NCBI GenBank assembly: GCA_003645455.1
Contig: QNFE01000017.1
Span: 1-37,758, forward strand
Direction: 5' to 3'
Source of the DNA: Gammaproteobacteria bacterium
GTDB taxonomy: Bacteria; Pseudomonadota; Gammaproteobacteria; QNFE01
DNA length: 37,758 nt
Below are positions 1 to 7,630 of this stretch, one piece after another. Every line of letters begins with the position of its first letter. Position 1 is the stretch's first letter. The notes under the pieces were generated by a model. The model was not told the DNA's origin and ran no database searches. It saw nothing but the letters and a program-made list of their open reading frames with translations. The position numbers were made by a program, and so were the translations under genes.

Positions 1-637
1 AGTCAGCTGTTGCATCATTATCTACTACGGTATAGGTAAATATAAGAGTTGCACCACCACTGCCACTAACATAATCAGCCTTAGTGTCAGGAGTATTGTT
101 GGTTTCCATCTCTAATTGTGGTGCGCCAGTTACTGTAACATTTTTATTAAATTCAACTGTAACAGCAACGCCATAACCTATGCCATAGGTGCCATCGGTT
201 GTGGTTGAGGTGACATTGATGACTTTTGGGATGTCTTCAACTGTAATATCAACAGCCCCAGTATCATTACCTGCTCCATTAGTGGCAGTTATAGTATATG
301 TTTTTGTGCCAAGTGTTGCACTGGCATTTACTGTGCCTGTTATTTGACAACCTGTGCCATTTATAGCAACATTTACATCTGCTAATGCCGGAGTCATACT
401 GCAATTTGTTGGAGTGCCACCTGATCCTATAAATCTTATAGCAGGATTTACATTATCTCCTCTTATTATGTTTTGATTGGTGCCATGGGCTATGATAGGA
501 GCGGATGGATTATCTTCGACCAATGAACCCTGTGATATATTTAAATCACTATCATCTTCTCCTGATGAACAGGATATAAACATAATTGAAGTAAAAAAAA
601 CTATTGTTAATTTTAAGGTTGTAATTAATATTTGCAT
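1..637 (-). CDS. Lipoprotein with Ig-like/SwmB-type repeats (3' end beyond window)
   Basis: Reading leftward from the ATG at 637-635, the frame stays open to base 1, so this is the first ~212 residues of a longer protein. The N-terminus is a lipoprotein signal: a hydrophobic stretch (TIVFFTSIMFISC) ends in a lipobox with Cys23, followed by an acidic, Ser/Asp-rich linker. After that come Thr/Gly/Asn-rich beta-type segments: one resembling a putative Ig fold (TYTITATNGAGN) and one of the kind seen in SwmB-like surface repeats (VTSTTTDGTYGIGYG, ADYVSGSGGATL). Such proteins are surface-exposed and often have many repeats, so a long gene is expected. Adhesion or surface structure is an inference. 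The lipoprotein call is stronger than any function. Confidence 0.75.
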   Translation of the reverse strand, partial: MQILITTLKLTIVFFTSIMFISCSSGEDDSDLNISQGSLVEDNPSAPIIAHGTNQNIIRGDNVNPAIRFIGSGGTPTNCSMTPALADVNVAINGTGCQITGTVNASATLGTKTYTITATNGAGNDTGAVDITVEDIPKVINVTSTTTDGTYGIGYGVAVTVEFNKNVTVTGAPQLEMETNNTPDTKADYVSGSGGATLIFTYTVVDNDATAD

Positions 638-821
638 GATCGCCTTCCATTTTATGGATTGTAATAATTTTTTATAGTTAGATGTATTTTCTAACAACAA
701 AATATCTGTGGTTTAATTCAATAAATCTGTTACACCAATTTATTCTAACTACAATATGCCTATTATAAGTCTTTGATAGTTATTTGTCAAATTTTTATCG
801 ACTCTGATTGTCTATCTATAA
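638..821. other. AT-rich intergenic leader
   Basis: This stretch separates the leftward lipoprotein gene from the first MITE. I see no convincing open frame, RNA gene or repeat in it. It presumably holds the promoter of the lipoprotein gene, but no clear -35/-10 pair stands out. Confidence 0.4.
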
Positions 822-980
822 GAGATCTTTGCATAATTCAAGCACAATTTATAAAAACAATAAAATGCGCCTATTTTGTCAAAAAACTCGTCAAATAACT
901 AGTTATTTTCCTCATTTTTTAACAAAATATGCGCTATTTTCTTATTATTCTAAACCGCACTTGAATTATGCAAAGGTCTC
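822..980. mobile_element. MITE copy 1 (GAGACCTTTGCA family)
   Basis: A 159-bp element with terminal inverted repeats: GAGATCTTTGCATAATTCAA at the left end, the complement TTGAATTATGCAAAGGTCTC at the right. It is flanked by a perfect 5-bp direct repeat, TATAA (817-821 and 981-985). The interior is AT-rich and similar to copies 2, 4 and 8, with no transposase frame. An apparent 92-codon frame across it is element sequence, not a gene. Confidence 0.9.
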
Positions 981-1052
981 TATAAGATTTAAAAAAAATA
1001 TAGTTAAATTTTTGAATAAAATAAAAAACTATCTTTCTTATTTAAAATCCAC

Positions 1053-1058
1053 TATAAT
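1053..1058 (+). promoter_or_regulatory. Possible -10 box for the endonuclease VII-like gene
   Basis: A consensus TATAAT lies 65 bp upstream of the ATG at 1124, downstream of MITE copy 1. I see no good -35 hexamer at the right distance, so this is a weak call in an AT-rich background. Confidence 0.25.
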
Positions 1059-1123
1059 GCAATTTTGGCGAAGATATTTTTATTGATAAATCATAAAAAT
1101 CAACAACAGCATAAAAAAAGAAA

Positions 1124-1396
1124 ATGGATAACCTAAAACCTCAAAATGGCAGTGTTTTTGAATGTCCTGTTTGTCAAAAAACCACCTTGGTGGGCATAAC
1201 AGCGAATTTGGTAAGAGACCATGACCATCAAACAGACAAGGGCAGAGAATGGATTTGCGATAGTTGTAATGCTGAGTTAGGAAGATTCAAAGACAATGTG
1301 AAGTTTTTAGAAAGAGTGATTGATTATTTAAAAAAACATGAACAAAAAATAAATATTTTTAAATTTGTGATAGGTAAAATTATATGTCGTGGTTAG
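1124..1396 (+). CDS. Small HNH/endonuclease VII-like zinc protein
   Basis: A 90-residue protein with the layout of recombination endonuclease VII (T4 gp49-like) HNH domains. It has a CPVC zinc knuckle near residue 14, then VRDHDHQTDKGREWIC with the His/Asp catalytic-type cluster, then a second CDSCN knuckle and a helix ending in VIDYLKKH. In the family, these four Cys bind structural zinc and the DHDH segment contributes to the metal-dependent nuclease site. The start ATG follows an AAAGAAA purine stretch. The last 13 bases overlap the start of the next gene, implying translational coupling. It is short for a full resolvase, so it may be a stand-alone nuclease module or a remnant. Its biological role is unknown. 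Confidence 0.65.
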   Translation: MDNLKPQNGSVFECPVCQKTTLVGITANLVRDHDHQTDKGREWICDSCNAELGRFKDNVKFLERVIDYLKKHEQKINIFKFVIGKIICRG

Positions 1397-2124
1397 GAGC
1401 AGGAATAGGAGCAGGGATAGGGCTGGCAATGGGTGGTCCGATAGGGGCAGCCTTTGGAGCATGGCTTGGTTCGTCTTTTGGTAATAAAAAATTAAATTCA
1501 AGCGAACATAAAATTACCAACCAAAGTATATTTTTTGTCACTTTATGTTCGATGCTGGCTAAACTTGCCAAAGCCGATGGGGTGGTGTCCCAAAGTGAGA
1601 TAAAAGCGGTGACAGGTTTTTTTGTTGAATTAGGTCTGGATGAAAATGACAAAAAATCTGCTATTATTATTTTTAATAATGCCAAAGATGACAACGTCTC
1701 AATTTATGAATATGCTAATCAATATGCTAATATAGCCGACATCAAAATGCGTGAAATGGTCTATGCAATGTTGTGGCAGGTGGCGATGGCAGATGGGGTT
1801 TTACACCCGCAAGAGCAGATAATATTAGAGCAAATTACTCATAATTTAAAAATAAATTCTTTTAAGTATCAAGAACATAAAACAAATTTTGGCTTAAGCT
1901 CAACAACAGATTCTGATATTGACGAGTCGTATAAAATCTTAGGGTGTCAAGCCTCTGATTCTGATAAAACCATCAAACAAAAGTATCGCCAAGCCGTCGC
2001 CGAATATCACCCTGATAAATTACAAAAAAAAGGCTTGCCTGCGGACTTTATCAAGTTTGCTAACGAGCAGATTAAAAACATCAATGTCGCTTATGACAAA
2101 ATTCAAAAACAAAGAGGAAAATAA
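1384..2124 (+). CDS. TerB-DnaJ (DjlA-like) co-chaperone
   Basis: A 246-residue protein. The N-terminus is a glycine-rich hydrophobic segment (residues ~5-35, GAGIGAGIGLAMGG...), probably a membrane-associated region. A TerB-like helical domain (~45-155) follows, with two acidic ADGVV/ADGVL metal-site-type motifs. The C-terminus is a J domain (~185-245) with the diagnostic HPD in YHPDKL. DjlA proteins have the same order (membrane segment, TerB, J domain) and stimulate the DnaK ATPase. The Gly-rich segment differs from a classic DjlA transmembrane helix, so I leave the symbol empty. It starts inside the preceding gene and its stop TAA shares a base with the next ATG (TAATG), so the three genes look co-translated. 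Confidence 0.8.
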   Translation: MSWLGAGIGAGIGLAMGGPIGAAFGAWLGSSFGNKKLNSSEHKITNQSIFFVTLCSMLAKLAKADGVVSQSEIKAVTGFFVELGLDENDKKSAIIIFNNAKDDNVSIYEYANQYANIADIKMREMVYAMLWQVAMADGVLHPQEQIILEQITHNLKINSFKYQEHKTNFGLSSTTDSDIDESYKILGCQASDSDKTIKQKYRQAVAEYHPDKLQKKGLPADFIKFANEQIKNINVAYDKIQKQRGK

Positions 2125-2564
2125 TGAAACCATCACTTAAAGTTGGCATAAAATACGAACATAAATTTGTCTTGCCAGATAATAAAACCGTGCCAGATTT
2201 ATATCCTGAATCGCCTGAATTTGTTGAAATGCCAAAAGTATTTGCCACAGGTTTTATGGTAGGTTTTGTTGAGTGGGCTTGTATAATGCTGATTAAACCA
2301 CATTTAAAGCAAGGCGAGCAGAGCTTAGGGATTGGGGTAAATCTGAATCATACTGCTGCCACCCCGATGGGTTTTAAGATAATATCCTATGCAGAACTTG
2401 TTAAAATTGACGGCAATAAATTAGACTTTAAAATAAAAACTTATGATAATTTTGATTTAATAAGTGCAGGAACTCATAGTAGGTTTGTAATTGACAGAAA
2501 AAGATTTGACGATTCACTGCAAAGAAAAATAAAAAAAACTTGTGAGACGTCTCTAACTAATTAA
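2124..2564 (+). CDS. FlK-like acyl-CoA thioesterase (hot-dog fold)
   Basis: A 146-residue protein matching the fluoroacetyl-CoA thioesterase (FlK)-like family: MKPSLKVGIKYEHKF at the start, TVPDLYPESPEF, then VFATGFMVGFVEWACI and an NLNHTAATPMG segment. The family hydrolyses acyl-CoA thioesters using a Thr/Glu/His set, and the E of VEW and the H of NHTAATP fit this. Most members have no known substrate, so fluoroacetate resistance should not be assumed. The last residues (KTCETSLTN) run to a TAA at 2562-2564, inside the 5-bp duplication made by MITE copy 2. The C-terminus may therefore have been reshaped by that insertion. Confidence 0.8.
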   Translation: MKPSLKVGIKYEHKFVLPDNKTVPDLYPESPEFVEMPKVFATGFMVGFVEWACIMLIKPHLKQGEQSLGIGVNLNHTAATPMGFKIISYAELVKIDGNKLDFKIKTYDNFDLISAGTHSRFVIDRKRFDDSLQRKIKKTCETSLTN

Positions 2565-2566
2565 CC

Positions 2567-2725
2567 GAGACCTTTGCATAATTCAAACACAATTTATAAC
2601 AACAATAAAATGCACCTATTTTACCAAAAAACTCGTCAAATAGCAGACTATGCACCTCATTTTTTGATAAAATATGCACTATTTTCTTATTGCTCTAAAT
2701 CACACTTGAATTATACAAAGGTCTC
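2567..2725. mobile_element. MITE copy 2 between two convergent genes
   Basis: A 159-bp copy with ends GAGACCTTTGCATAATTCAA and TTGAATTATACAAAGGTCTC, flanked by TAACC on both sides (2562-2566 and 2726-2730). It sits exactly between the 3' ends of the FlK-like gene (+) and the cyclo-ligase gene (-). The cyclo-ligase stop codon TAG uses the element's last base. Confidence 0.92.
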
Positions 2726-3258
2726 TAACCATAAAAAACAAAATCCAAATCAATATCAAATTTATGGGTTTTTATGTTTTTATTCAATTGAAAAGAGTGA
2801 GCCAAACCGATTAAAATTGGTCTATCTTTTTTTTGAAGTTGCCCCAGAGTTTTATCATAAAAACCACCTCCAAAACCCAATCTGTGACATTTTGTATCAA
2901 ATGCCACCAAAGGCACGAACATAATATCTATTTTTTTAAGCAGATATGATGTTTCTCTATAAGGCTCTGGAATTTTATATTTATTATTTTTCATAACTGA
3001 TGATGGTTTGTATTTAAAAAACTCTAATTTATCATCTTTTATTTTTGGCAAATAAAGATTTTTTTTTAATTTAAAAAGGTATGAGTGCAATGTTGCGGTT
3101 TCAATCTCTCCTTTAACGGCATAATAACTTGCAATATTTTTTGTTTTTTTGAGATATTTTTTTAAATTAGATATAATTTTATGCGAGTGTTTCGTGTGGC
3201 AAATTTTACTTATATTTTGTCGTTTTTTTATATTTTTTTGACGAATAACACTGTTCAC
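2725..3258 (-). CDS. 5-formyltetrahydrofolate cyclo-ligase
   Basis: A 177-residue enzyme of the MTHFS/YgfA family, which converts 5-formyl-THF to 5,10-methenyl-THF using ATP. The diagnostic loop is LGFGGGFYDKTL near residues 127-138, preceded by IDIMFVPLVAFDT and followed by ILIGLAHSFQ. The N-terminal Lys/Arg-rich region (RQKNIKKRQNISK) fits the family's usual start. The start is a GTG two bases after the stop of holA, which argues for an operon. The stop codon TAG spans the junction with MITE copy 2: its final G is the complement of the element's terminal C. The present C-terminus (DFVFYG) was therefore set by the insertion. Confidence 0.88.
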   Translation of the reverse strand: MNSVIRQKNIKKRQNISKICHTKHSHKIISNLKKYLKKTKNIASYYAVKGEIETATLHSYLFKLKKNLYLPKIKDDKLEFFKYKPSSVMKNNKYKIPEPYRETSYLLKKIDIMFVPLVAFDTKCHRLGFGGGFYDKTLGQLQKKDRPILIGLAHSFQLNKNIKTHKFDIDLDFVFYG

Positions 3259-3260
3259 TG

Positions 3261-4196
3261 TTATTTTTTTGCAAGCAGCATAATAACATTAGTTAATTCT
3301 TGATAATAGTCAAATCCATATTTTTTGCCCTTTAATATCCGATCCAATATTGCAACTTTGCAAGTTAATATTAACCAAAATTTATATGAATGTTGTTGTG
3401 ATAGATTTTTATACATAGCTTGTTTGGAGGGAAAAATATTATTAACACGACAAAAATTTGTAACATCTTTTCTGCCAGTTATGAGAGACGATAATCCTGT
3501 TAATTTTTTGATTTCATTTGTAATTGCCCAGTTTATGATAGGCTCTGCGACTCCATCCTCCTGCAATGTCCATAAAATCTTTATAGCCTGATCTTTTTTG
3601 CCCTCAATTATGGCGTCAACCATTGCAAAAATGTTAAATTTATTATTATCACTTATTCCAGATAAAACATCTTCCGTAGTAATATTTTTTTTATCAATAC
3701 TAAGGTTTATTTTGGTTATTTCGGTTGCACAAGATATAAGGTTGCCCTGAGTATGTTCGCTTAAAATAATAGCGGCCCCCTTATCTATGGTCTGGTTTAA
3801 TTTGGCAAATCTGTGGGTTATCCATTGAGGCATAAGGTGCATCTTTATTGGATGATAATCATAACACTTAGCATTTTGCTGCAATAATTGATACCATTTA
3901 GGGATTTTTTTTGAATACAAAGAAAATTCTAATTTACCGCTAATAATTAAAATCAACACATCTTTTAGGGGGTTAGATAGATATTTTTTTAAAAAATTTG
4001 CCCCTTTTATGCCAGGTTTTGCCGAGGGTAGCTTTAATACAAAGAATCTTTTGGGGCTAAATAATGATAGAGAGCTGAATTTTCCCTGTAAAGAATTCCA
4101 GTTAAAATTACCATCTATATCAATAATTTCTTTATCACAAAAACCTTGCTTTTTGGCGGTGGCATAGATAATATCTGTCATCTCCATAATTTGCAA
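3261..4196 (-). CDS. holA: DNA polymerase III delta subunit
   Basis: The clamp-loader delta subunit, which opens the beta sliding clamp. Recognisable features are KKQGFCDKEII, a central segment (LSLFSPKRFFVLKLPS), the helical region (HTQGNLISCATEITKINL), and FNIFAMVDAIIEGKKDQAIKIL with EDGVAEPIINWAITNEIK, typical of HolA domain III. The frame's first normal start is TTG at 4196, giving 311 residues. The same frame continues upstream without a stop to 4310 and encodes the conserved N-terminus (LPPLYFISGDEPLQ), but it holds no ATG, GTG or TTG before 4196. Either a rare start codon is used or the start was lost. Its usual neighbour lptE is not here; the cyclo-ligase gene follows instead. Confidence 0.85.
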   Translation of the reverse strand: MQIMEMTDIIYATAKKQGFCDKEIIDIDGNFNWNSLQGKFSSLSLFSPKRFFVLKLPSAKPGIKGANFLKKYLSNPLKDVLILIISGKLEFSLYSKKIPKWYQLLQQNAKCYDYHPIKMHLMPQWITHRFAKLNQTIDKGAAIILSEHTQGNLISCATEITKINLSIDKKNITTEDVLSGISDNNKFNIFAMVDAIIEGKKDQAIKILWTLQEDGVAEPIINWAITNEIKKLTGLSSLITGRKDVTNFCRVNNIFPSKQAMYKNLSQQHSYKFWLILTCKVAILDRILKGKKYGFDYYQELTNVIMLLAKK

Positions 4197-4487
4197 TGGC
4201 TCGTCACCTGAGATAAAATATAGTGGCGGTAGAGTTTTATTGTTTGTTGTTGTGTTGATAGCTGTGATATAAAAATCAAAAAATACTTCTAATCGTAGGG
4301 ATGATTTGAATTACAATAACAAGTCCTGTCATCCATTTTATGGCAACCAAAGCTGATTCAATCTTATATTGCAAATTTCTAGAACAAGAGCACTCATAAT
4401 TATTTCTCCAAAAATGATAAATTATAATATATTTTATAATATATTTTATAAAAATGTTAAAATTCATCTTTTTTTGAGAATTTTATT

Positions 4488-5045
4488 ATGGCAAGAACAC
4501 CATCTGTTATGTTAGATCTTGGCACACAAGCACCTTATTTTTCTCTCCCAGAACCCTATAATAATAACAAAATTATCTCTTTGGATGATTTTAAAGGCAA
4601 ACTATTAGTTGTTTTTTTTATCTGCAACCATTGTCCCTATGTTATAAAAATTCAAGAGCAAATTGCCAAATTTGGCAGTAATTATCAAAAAAAAAGTGTC
4701 GCAGTTGTCGCTATAAACTCCAATGATGTTACAAATTATCCAGATGATTCACCTGCAAAAATGATCGAAAAAATTAAAGAGGTAGGTTATAATTTCCCTT
4801 ATCTGTTTGATGAGAGCCAAGAGGTAGCAAAAGCCTATCGGGCAGCCTGCACTCCGGATATTTATCTATTTAACAAAAACCATAAATTAATATATCGTGG
4901 ACAATTTGATGATGCCCGTCCCCATAACGATGTTATATCTACAGGAGTAGATTTAAAAGAAGCAACTGATGCTTTATTATCAGACAAAAAAGTTACTACG
5001 AAGCAAAAACCAAGCTTAGGTTGTAATATAAAATTTAAACAATAA
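4488..5045 (+). CDS. Thioredoxin-fold protein (AhpC/TSA-like, CxxC)
   Basis: A 185-residue cytoplasmic protein of the small peroxiredoxin/thioredoxin-like family. Residues ~9-40 hold the usual N-terminal strand region (LGTQAPYFSLPEPYNNNK). The redox site is FICNHCPYV near residue 45, a CxxC followed by Pro. The middle has VVAINSNDVTNYPDDSP, the substrate-side Pro is in ACTPDIYLF, and the tail PSLGCNIKFK carries a further conserved Cys. These features match stand-alone thioredoxin-family proteins whose reductant and substrate are unknown. It heads a tight run with the MoaD-like gene (8 bp later) and uvrD. Confidence 0.82.
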   Translation: MARTPSVMLDLGTQAPYFSLPEPYNNNKIISLDDFKGKLLVVFFICNHCPYVIKIQEQIAKFGSNYQKKSVAVVAINSNDVTNYPDDSPAKMIEKIKEVGYNFPYLFDESQEVAKAYRAACTPDIYLFNKNHKLIYRGQFDDARPHNDVISTGVDLKEATDALLSDKKVTTKQKPSLGCNIKFKQ

Positions 5046-5053
5046 CTACAAAA

Positions 5054-5305
5054 ATGAAAATTAAATTATTATACTTTATCTCTTTGGTGGATGATCTGGG
5101 TAAATCTGAGGAGACTCTTGATATTCCATCTTCAATAAATACTATTGACAAATTATTAAAATACCTATCTAATCGTGATAAAAAATATCAAGATATAATG
5201 AAAATTAACCTTTTAAATATTACCGTTAATAAAAAATTTGCCAATGACGGTAATGTTATCCGTGATAATGATGAAATAGCCTTTATTCCCAAAACCATGT
5301 CATAA
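5054..5305 (+). CDS. MoaD-like ubiquitin-fold protein lacking the GG tail
   Basis: An 83-residue protein with the MoaD beta-grasp pattern: IKLLYFISLVDDLGKSEETLDIP, a helix (TIDKLLKYLSNRDKKY), LLNITVNKKFANDGNVI, then RDNDEIAFIP. In functional MoaD the chain ends FPPVAGG or similar, because the terminal Gly-Gly is adenylated and thiocarboxylated to donate sulfur to molybdopterin. Here the chain ends IPKTMS, and none of the nearby bases would restore GG by a simple frame change. It is one base away from uvrD, so it is co-transcribed. It is either a non-functional relic or a beta-grasp protein with another role. Confidence 0.65.
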   Translation: MKIKLLYFISLVDDLGKSEETLDIPSSINTIDKLLKYLSNRDKKYQDIMKINLLNITVNKKFANDGNVIRDNDEIAFIPKTMS

Positions 5306-5306
5306 A

Positions 5307-7517
5307 ATGAAAAATAATGATAGTGCAATCGAGCAACTAAACGAATCACAACAGCAAGCTGTGTTATCAGAGCAAAAATACAATCTTATTTTAGCAGGTG
5401 CAGGCTCTGGTAAAACACGTGTTTTAACCAACAGAATAACTCATTTATTGCAATCATCCATAACCCATCCATCGGCAATTTTTGCAGTAACATTTACGAA
5501 CAAAGCAGCCTCTGAGATGAAAAATAGAGTTTTTTACCAAATAGGCAACAGACCACCTGCTATGTGGATTGGCACTTTTCACTCACTGGCTTTGCGGCTG
5601 TTACGAACCCATTCACAGGCTGCTAAATTAAACCCAGATTTTCAAATTTTGGATTCCCAAGATCAGATACGTCTTGTTAAAAGAGTTATTATTGATTTGA
5701 ATCTAAACGATAAAATATATCAACCAAAATTCGTGGCAAATTTTATCAACCAAAACAAAGAAAATGGCAAAAGATCAAAAGATATCAAAGATTTTGGTGA
5801 TGGAAACCTTACCGAATATATAAAAATTTATCAAAAATATGAGCAAATTTGTCTGCGATCTGGTTTGGTAGATTTTGCGGAAATCCTCCTATTAGCATCG
5901 GAGACATTGCAAAATAATCCAGATCTGCAAGAGCACTACAATCAAAGATTTTCTCATATTTTGATTGATGAATTTCAAGATACAAATAAAATTCAATACA
6001 ATTGGATAAAACAACTTGCTGGGAAAAATAGCTGTGTTTTTGCCGTAGGTGATGACGATCAATCTATTTATGGTTGGCGAGGAGCAAAAATTGAAAATAT
6101 TTTAAATTTTTCCCATGATTTTGTTGGCACCAAAACAACAAGATTAGAGCAAAATTATCGCTCAACTTCAAACATCTTAAATGCTGCTAATAGTCTTATA
6201 GTAAAAAATACTGGCAGAATGGGTAAGAATCTATGGACAAAGGAAGGCACCGGAGAGCTGATTGATCTTTTTGTGGGAATGAATGAATTAGAAGAGGCAG
6301 AATTTGTCAGTAATTGCATTATGGAGTATAGAAATGATAAAGATATTGCTTATCAAGATATAGCAATTTTATACCGCACGAATGCTCAATCAAGAATTTT
6401 TGAAGAATTTTTTATCAACCGTAAAATTCCTTATCACATCTATGGGGGTTTACGATTTTTTGAAAGAGAAGAGATAAAAGATGCTTTGGGATATTTACGG
6501 CTTATCTCTAACAAAAATGAAGATGTATCTTTTGCTCGCATAATAAATCGTCCCACCAGAGGAATAGGTCAAAAAAGCCTACAACAAATTCAAGACTATT
6601 CTGCCCAAAATAATCTAAGTTTCTATCAATCTTTGCAACAGATGTTACAAGATAAAAATAGCCATAATTTTGCCACCAAGGCTTATAATTCTTTGCAAGC
6701 TTTTATCATAATGATTGACAATTTTACCCAACTTGCCAATAAAATTCCCTTATCTGATCTTATTCGTGATATGTTAAATGAAAGTTCTTTGTTAGATTTA
6801 TATTTACAAGATAAAACAGAAAAAGGCAAGTCCAAAACAGACAATCTCAAAGAATTTGTTAACACTGGTTTGCAAATTTTTATGTTTGATGAGGAGATTC
6901 CAGACACAGAAAATCAATTGCAATTATTCTTAAATCATATAAGTTTAGAACAGGGTGAAAAAAATAAACAAAAATCCGATTGTGTGCAAATGATGTCTTT
7001 GCACTCTGCTAAGGGTTTGGAGTTCCCTTATGTTTTTATGGTTGGTATGGAGGAGAATATTTTTCCTACCAGCCGCAGCATTGATGATAATAAAAAATTA
7101 GAAGAAGAGAGGAGGTTGTGTTATGTTGGTATCACTCGTGCCCGTTTGAAGTTGCACTTATGTCTTGCCCAAACAAGGCAATTATACGGTAAAACTAATT
7201 ATAACATTGCATCAAGATTTATCAAAGAAATATCTGAAACATATGTAAAGCAAGCCATGCAAAGTTCAGACTATGACAACTGCTTATCGGATGATTTTTC
7301 TGAGTCTTCTTCAGAAGATGCTGCGCCTGTCTCTTTTGATAAAAGTAATTTAGATTATTCTTTGGGGAGTTTTGTCAGACATCGAAAATTCGGTGAAGGG
7401 GTGGTAACCGAGTTTGCAGGATCAGGTGCACATAAAAGAGTTCAGGTTACATTTGGAACTTCTGTAAAATGGTTGGTTTGTCAATATGCTAGATTAATAC
7501 CAGAGACCTTTGAATAA
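5307..7517 (+). CDS. uvrD: DNA helicase II (UvrD/PcrA-type)
   Basis: A 736-residue superfamily 1A 3'-5' helicase for nucleotide excision and mismatch repair. Motifs in order: LNESQQQAV (Q motif), Walker A GAGSGKT (~30), FTNKAASEMKNRV (Ia), IDEFQDT (II, ~220), GDDDQSIYGWRGA (III), LEQNYRS (IV), ILYRTNAQSR, LHSAKGLEF (V) and EERRLCYVGITRAR (VI). The C-terminus keeps the Tudor-like RNA polymerase-binding fold (VRHRKFGEGVV...). The last four residues (ETFE) and the stop TAA at 7515-7517 come from MITE copy 3, which inserted within the final codons. Family members end only a few residues beyond this point, so activity is probably kept. It follows the MoaD-like gene by one base. Confidence 0.95.
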   Translation: MKNNDSAIEQLNESQQQAVLSEQKYNLILAGAGSGKTRVLTNRITHLLQSSITHPSAIFAVTFTNKAASEMKNRVFYQIGNRPPAMWIGTFHSLALRLLRTHSQAAKLNPDFQILDSQDQIRLVKRVIIDLNLNDKIYQPKFVANFINQNKENGKRSKDIKDFGDGNLTEYIKIYQKYEQICLRSGLVDFAEILLLASETLQNNPDLQEHYNQRFSHILIDEFQDTNKIQYNWIKQLAGKNSCVFAVGDDDQSIYGWRGAKIENILNFSHDFVGTKTTRLEQNYRSTSNILNAANSLIVKNTGRMGKNLWTKEGTGELIDLFVGMNELEEAEFVSNCIMEYRNDKDIAYQDIAILYRTNAQSRIFEEFFINRKIPYHIYGGLRFFEREEIKDALGYLRLISNKNEDVSFARIINRPTRGIGQKSLQQIQDYSAQNNLSFYQSLQQMLQDKNSHNFATKAYNSLQAFIIMIDNFTQLANKIPLSDLIRDMLNESSLLDLYLQDKTEKGKSKTDNLKEFVNTGLQIFMFDEEIPDTENQLQLFLNHISLEQGEKNKQKSDCVQMMSLHSAKGLEFPYVFMVGMEENIFPTSRSIDDNKKLEEERRLCYVGITRARLKLHLCLAQTRQLYGKTNYNIASRFIKEISETYVKQAMQSSDYDNCLSDDFSESSSEDAAPVSFDKSNLDYSLGSFVRHRKFGEGVVTEFAGSGAHKRVQVTFGTSVKWLVCQYARLIPETFE

Positions 7518-7598
7518 TTCAAGTGCGATTTAGGGAGGACAGAAAATAGTGCATTTTATGTGTTTTATAAATTGTGCTTGAATCATGCAAAGGTCCTC
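7503..7598. mobile_element. MITE copy 3, internally deleted, at the uvrD 3' end
   Basis: A 96-bp short form flanked by TACCA (7498-7502 and 7599-7603). The left end reads GAGACCTTTGAATAATTC, one base different from the consensus; the right end has one extra C (GGTCCTC). It overlaps the last 15 bases of uvrD and separates it from the convergent zapD. Confidence 0.9.
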
Positions 7599-7630
7599 TA
7601 CCAATACAATAACTTTTTACAATCAAAAAT

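Noticed and set aside
477-677. A 66-codon rightward frame near the left edge
   Set aside because: It is antisense to the lipoprotein gene, whose signal peptide and Ig-like text are far more convincing.
808-1086. A 92-codon frame before the endonuclease VII-like gene
   Set aside because: It mostly translates MITE copy 1; the same peptide text recurs at copy 2 (2574-2924), showing it is element sequence.
4276-4467. A 63-codon leftward frame, possibly a small membrane protein upstream of holA
   Set aside because: It overlaps the conserved N-terminal coding of holA in another frame and is built from AT-rich low complexity; no family match is apparent.
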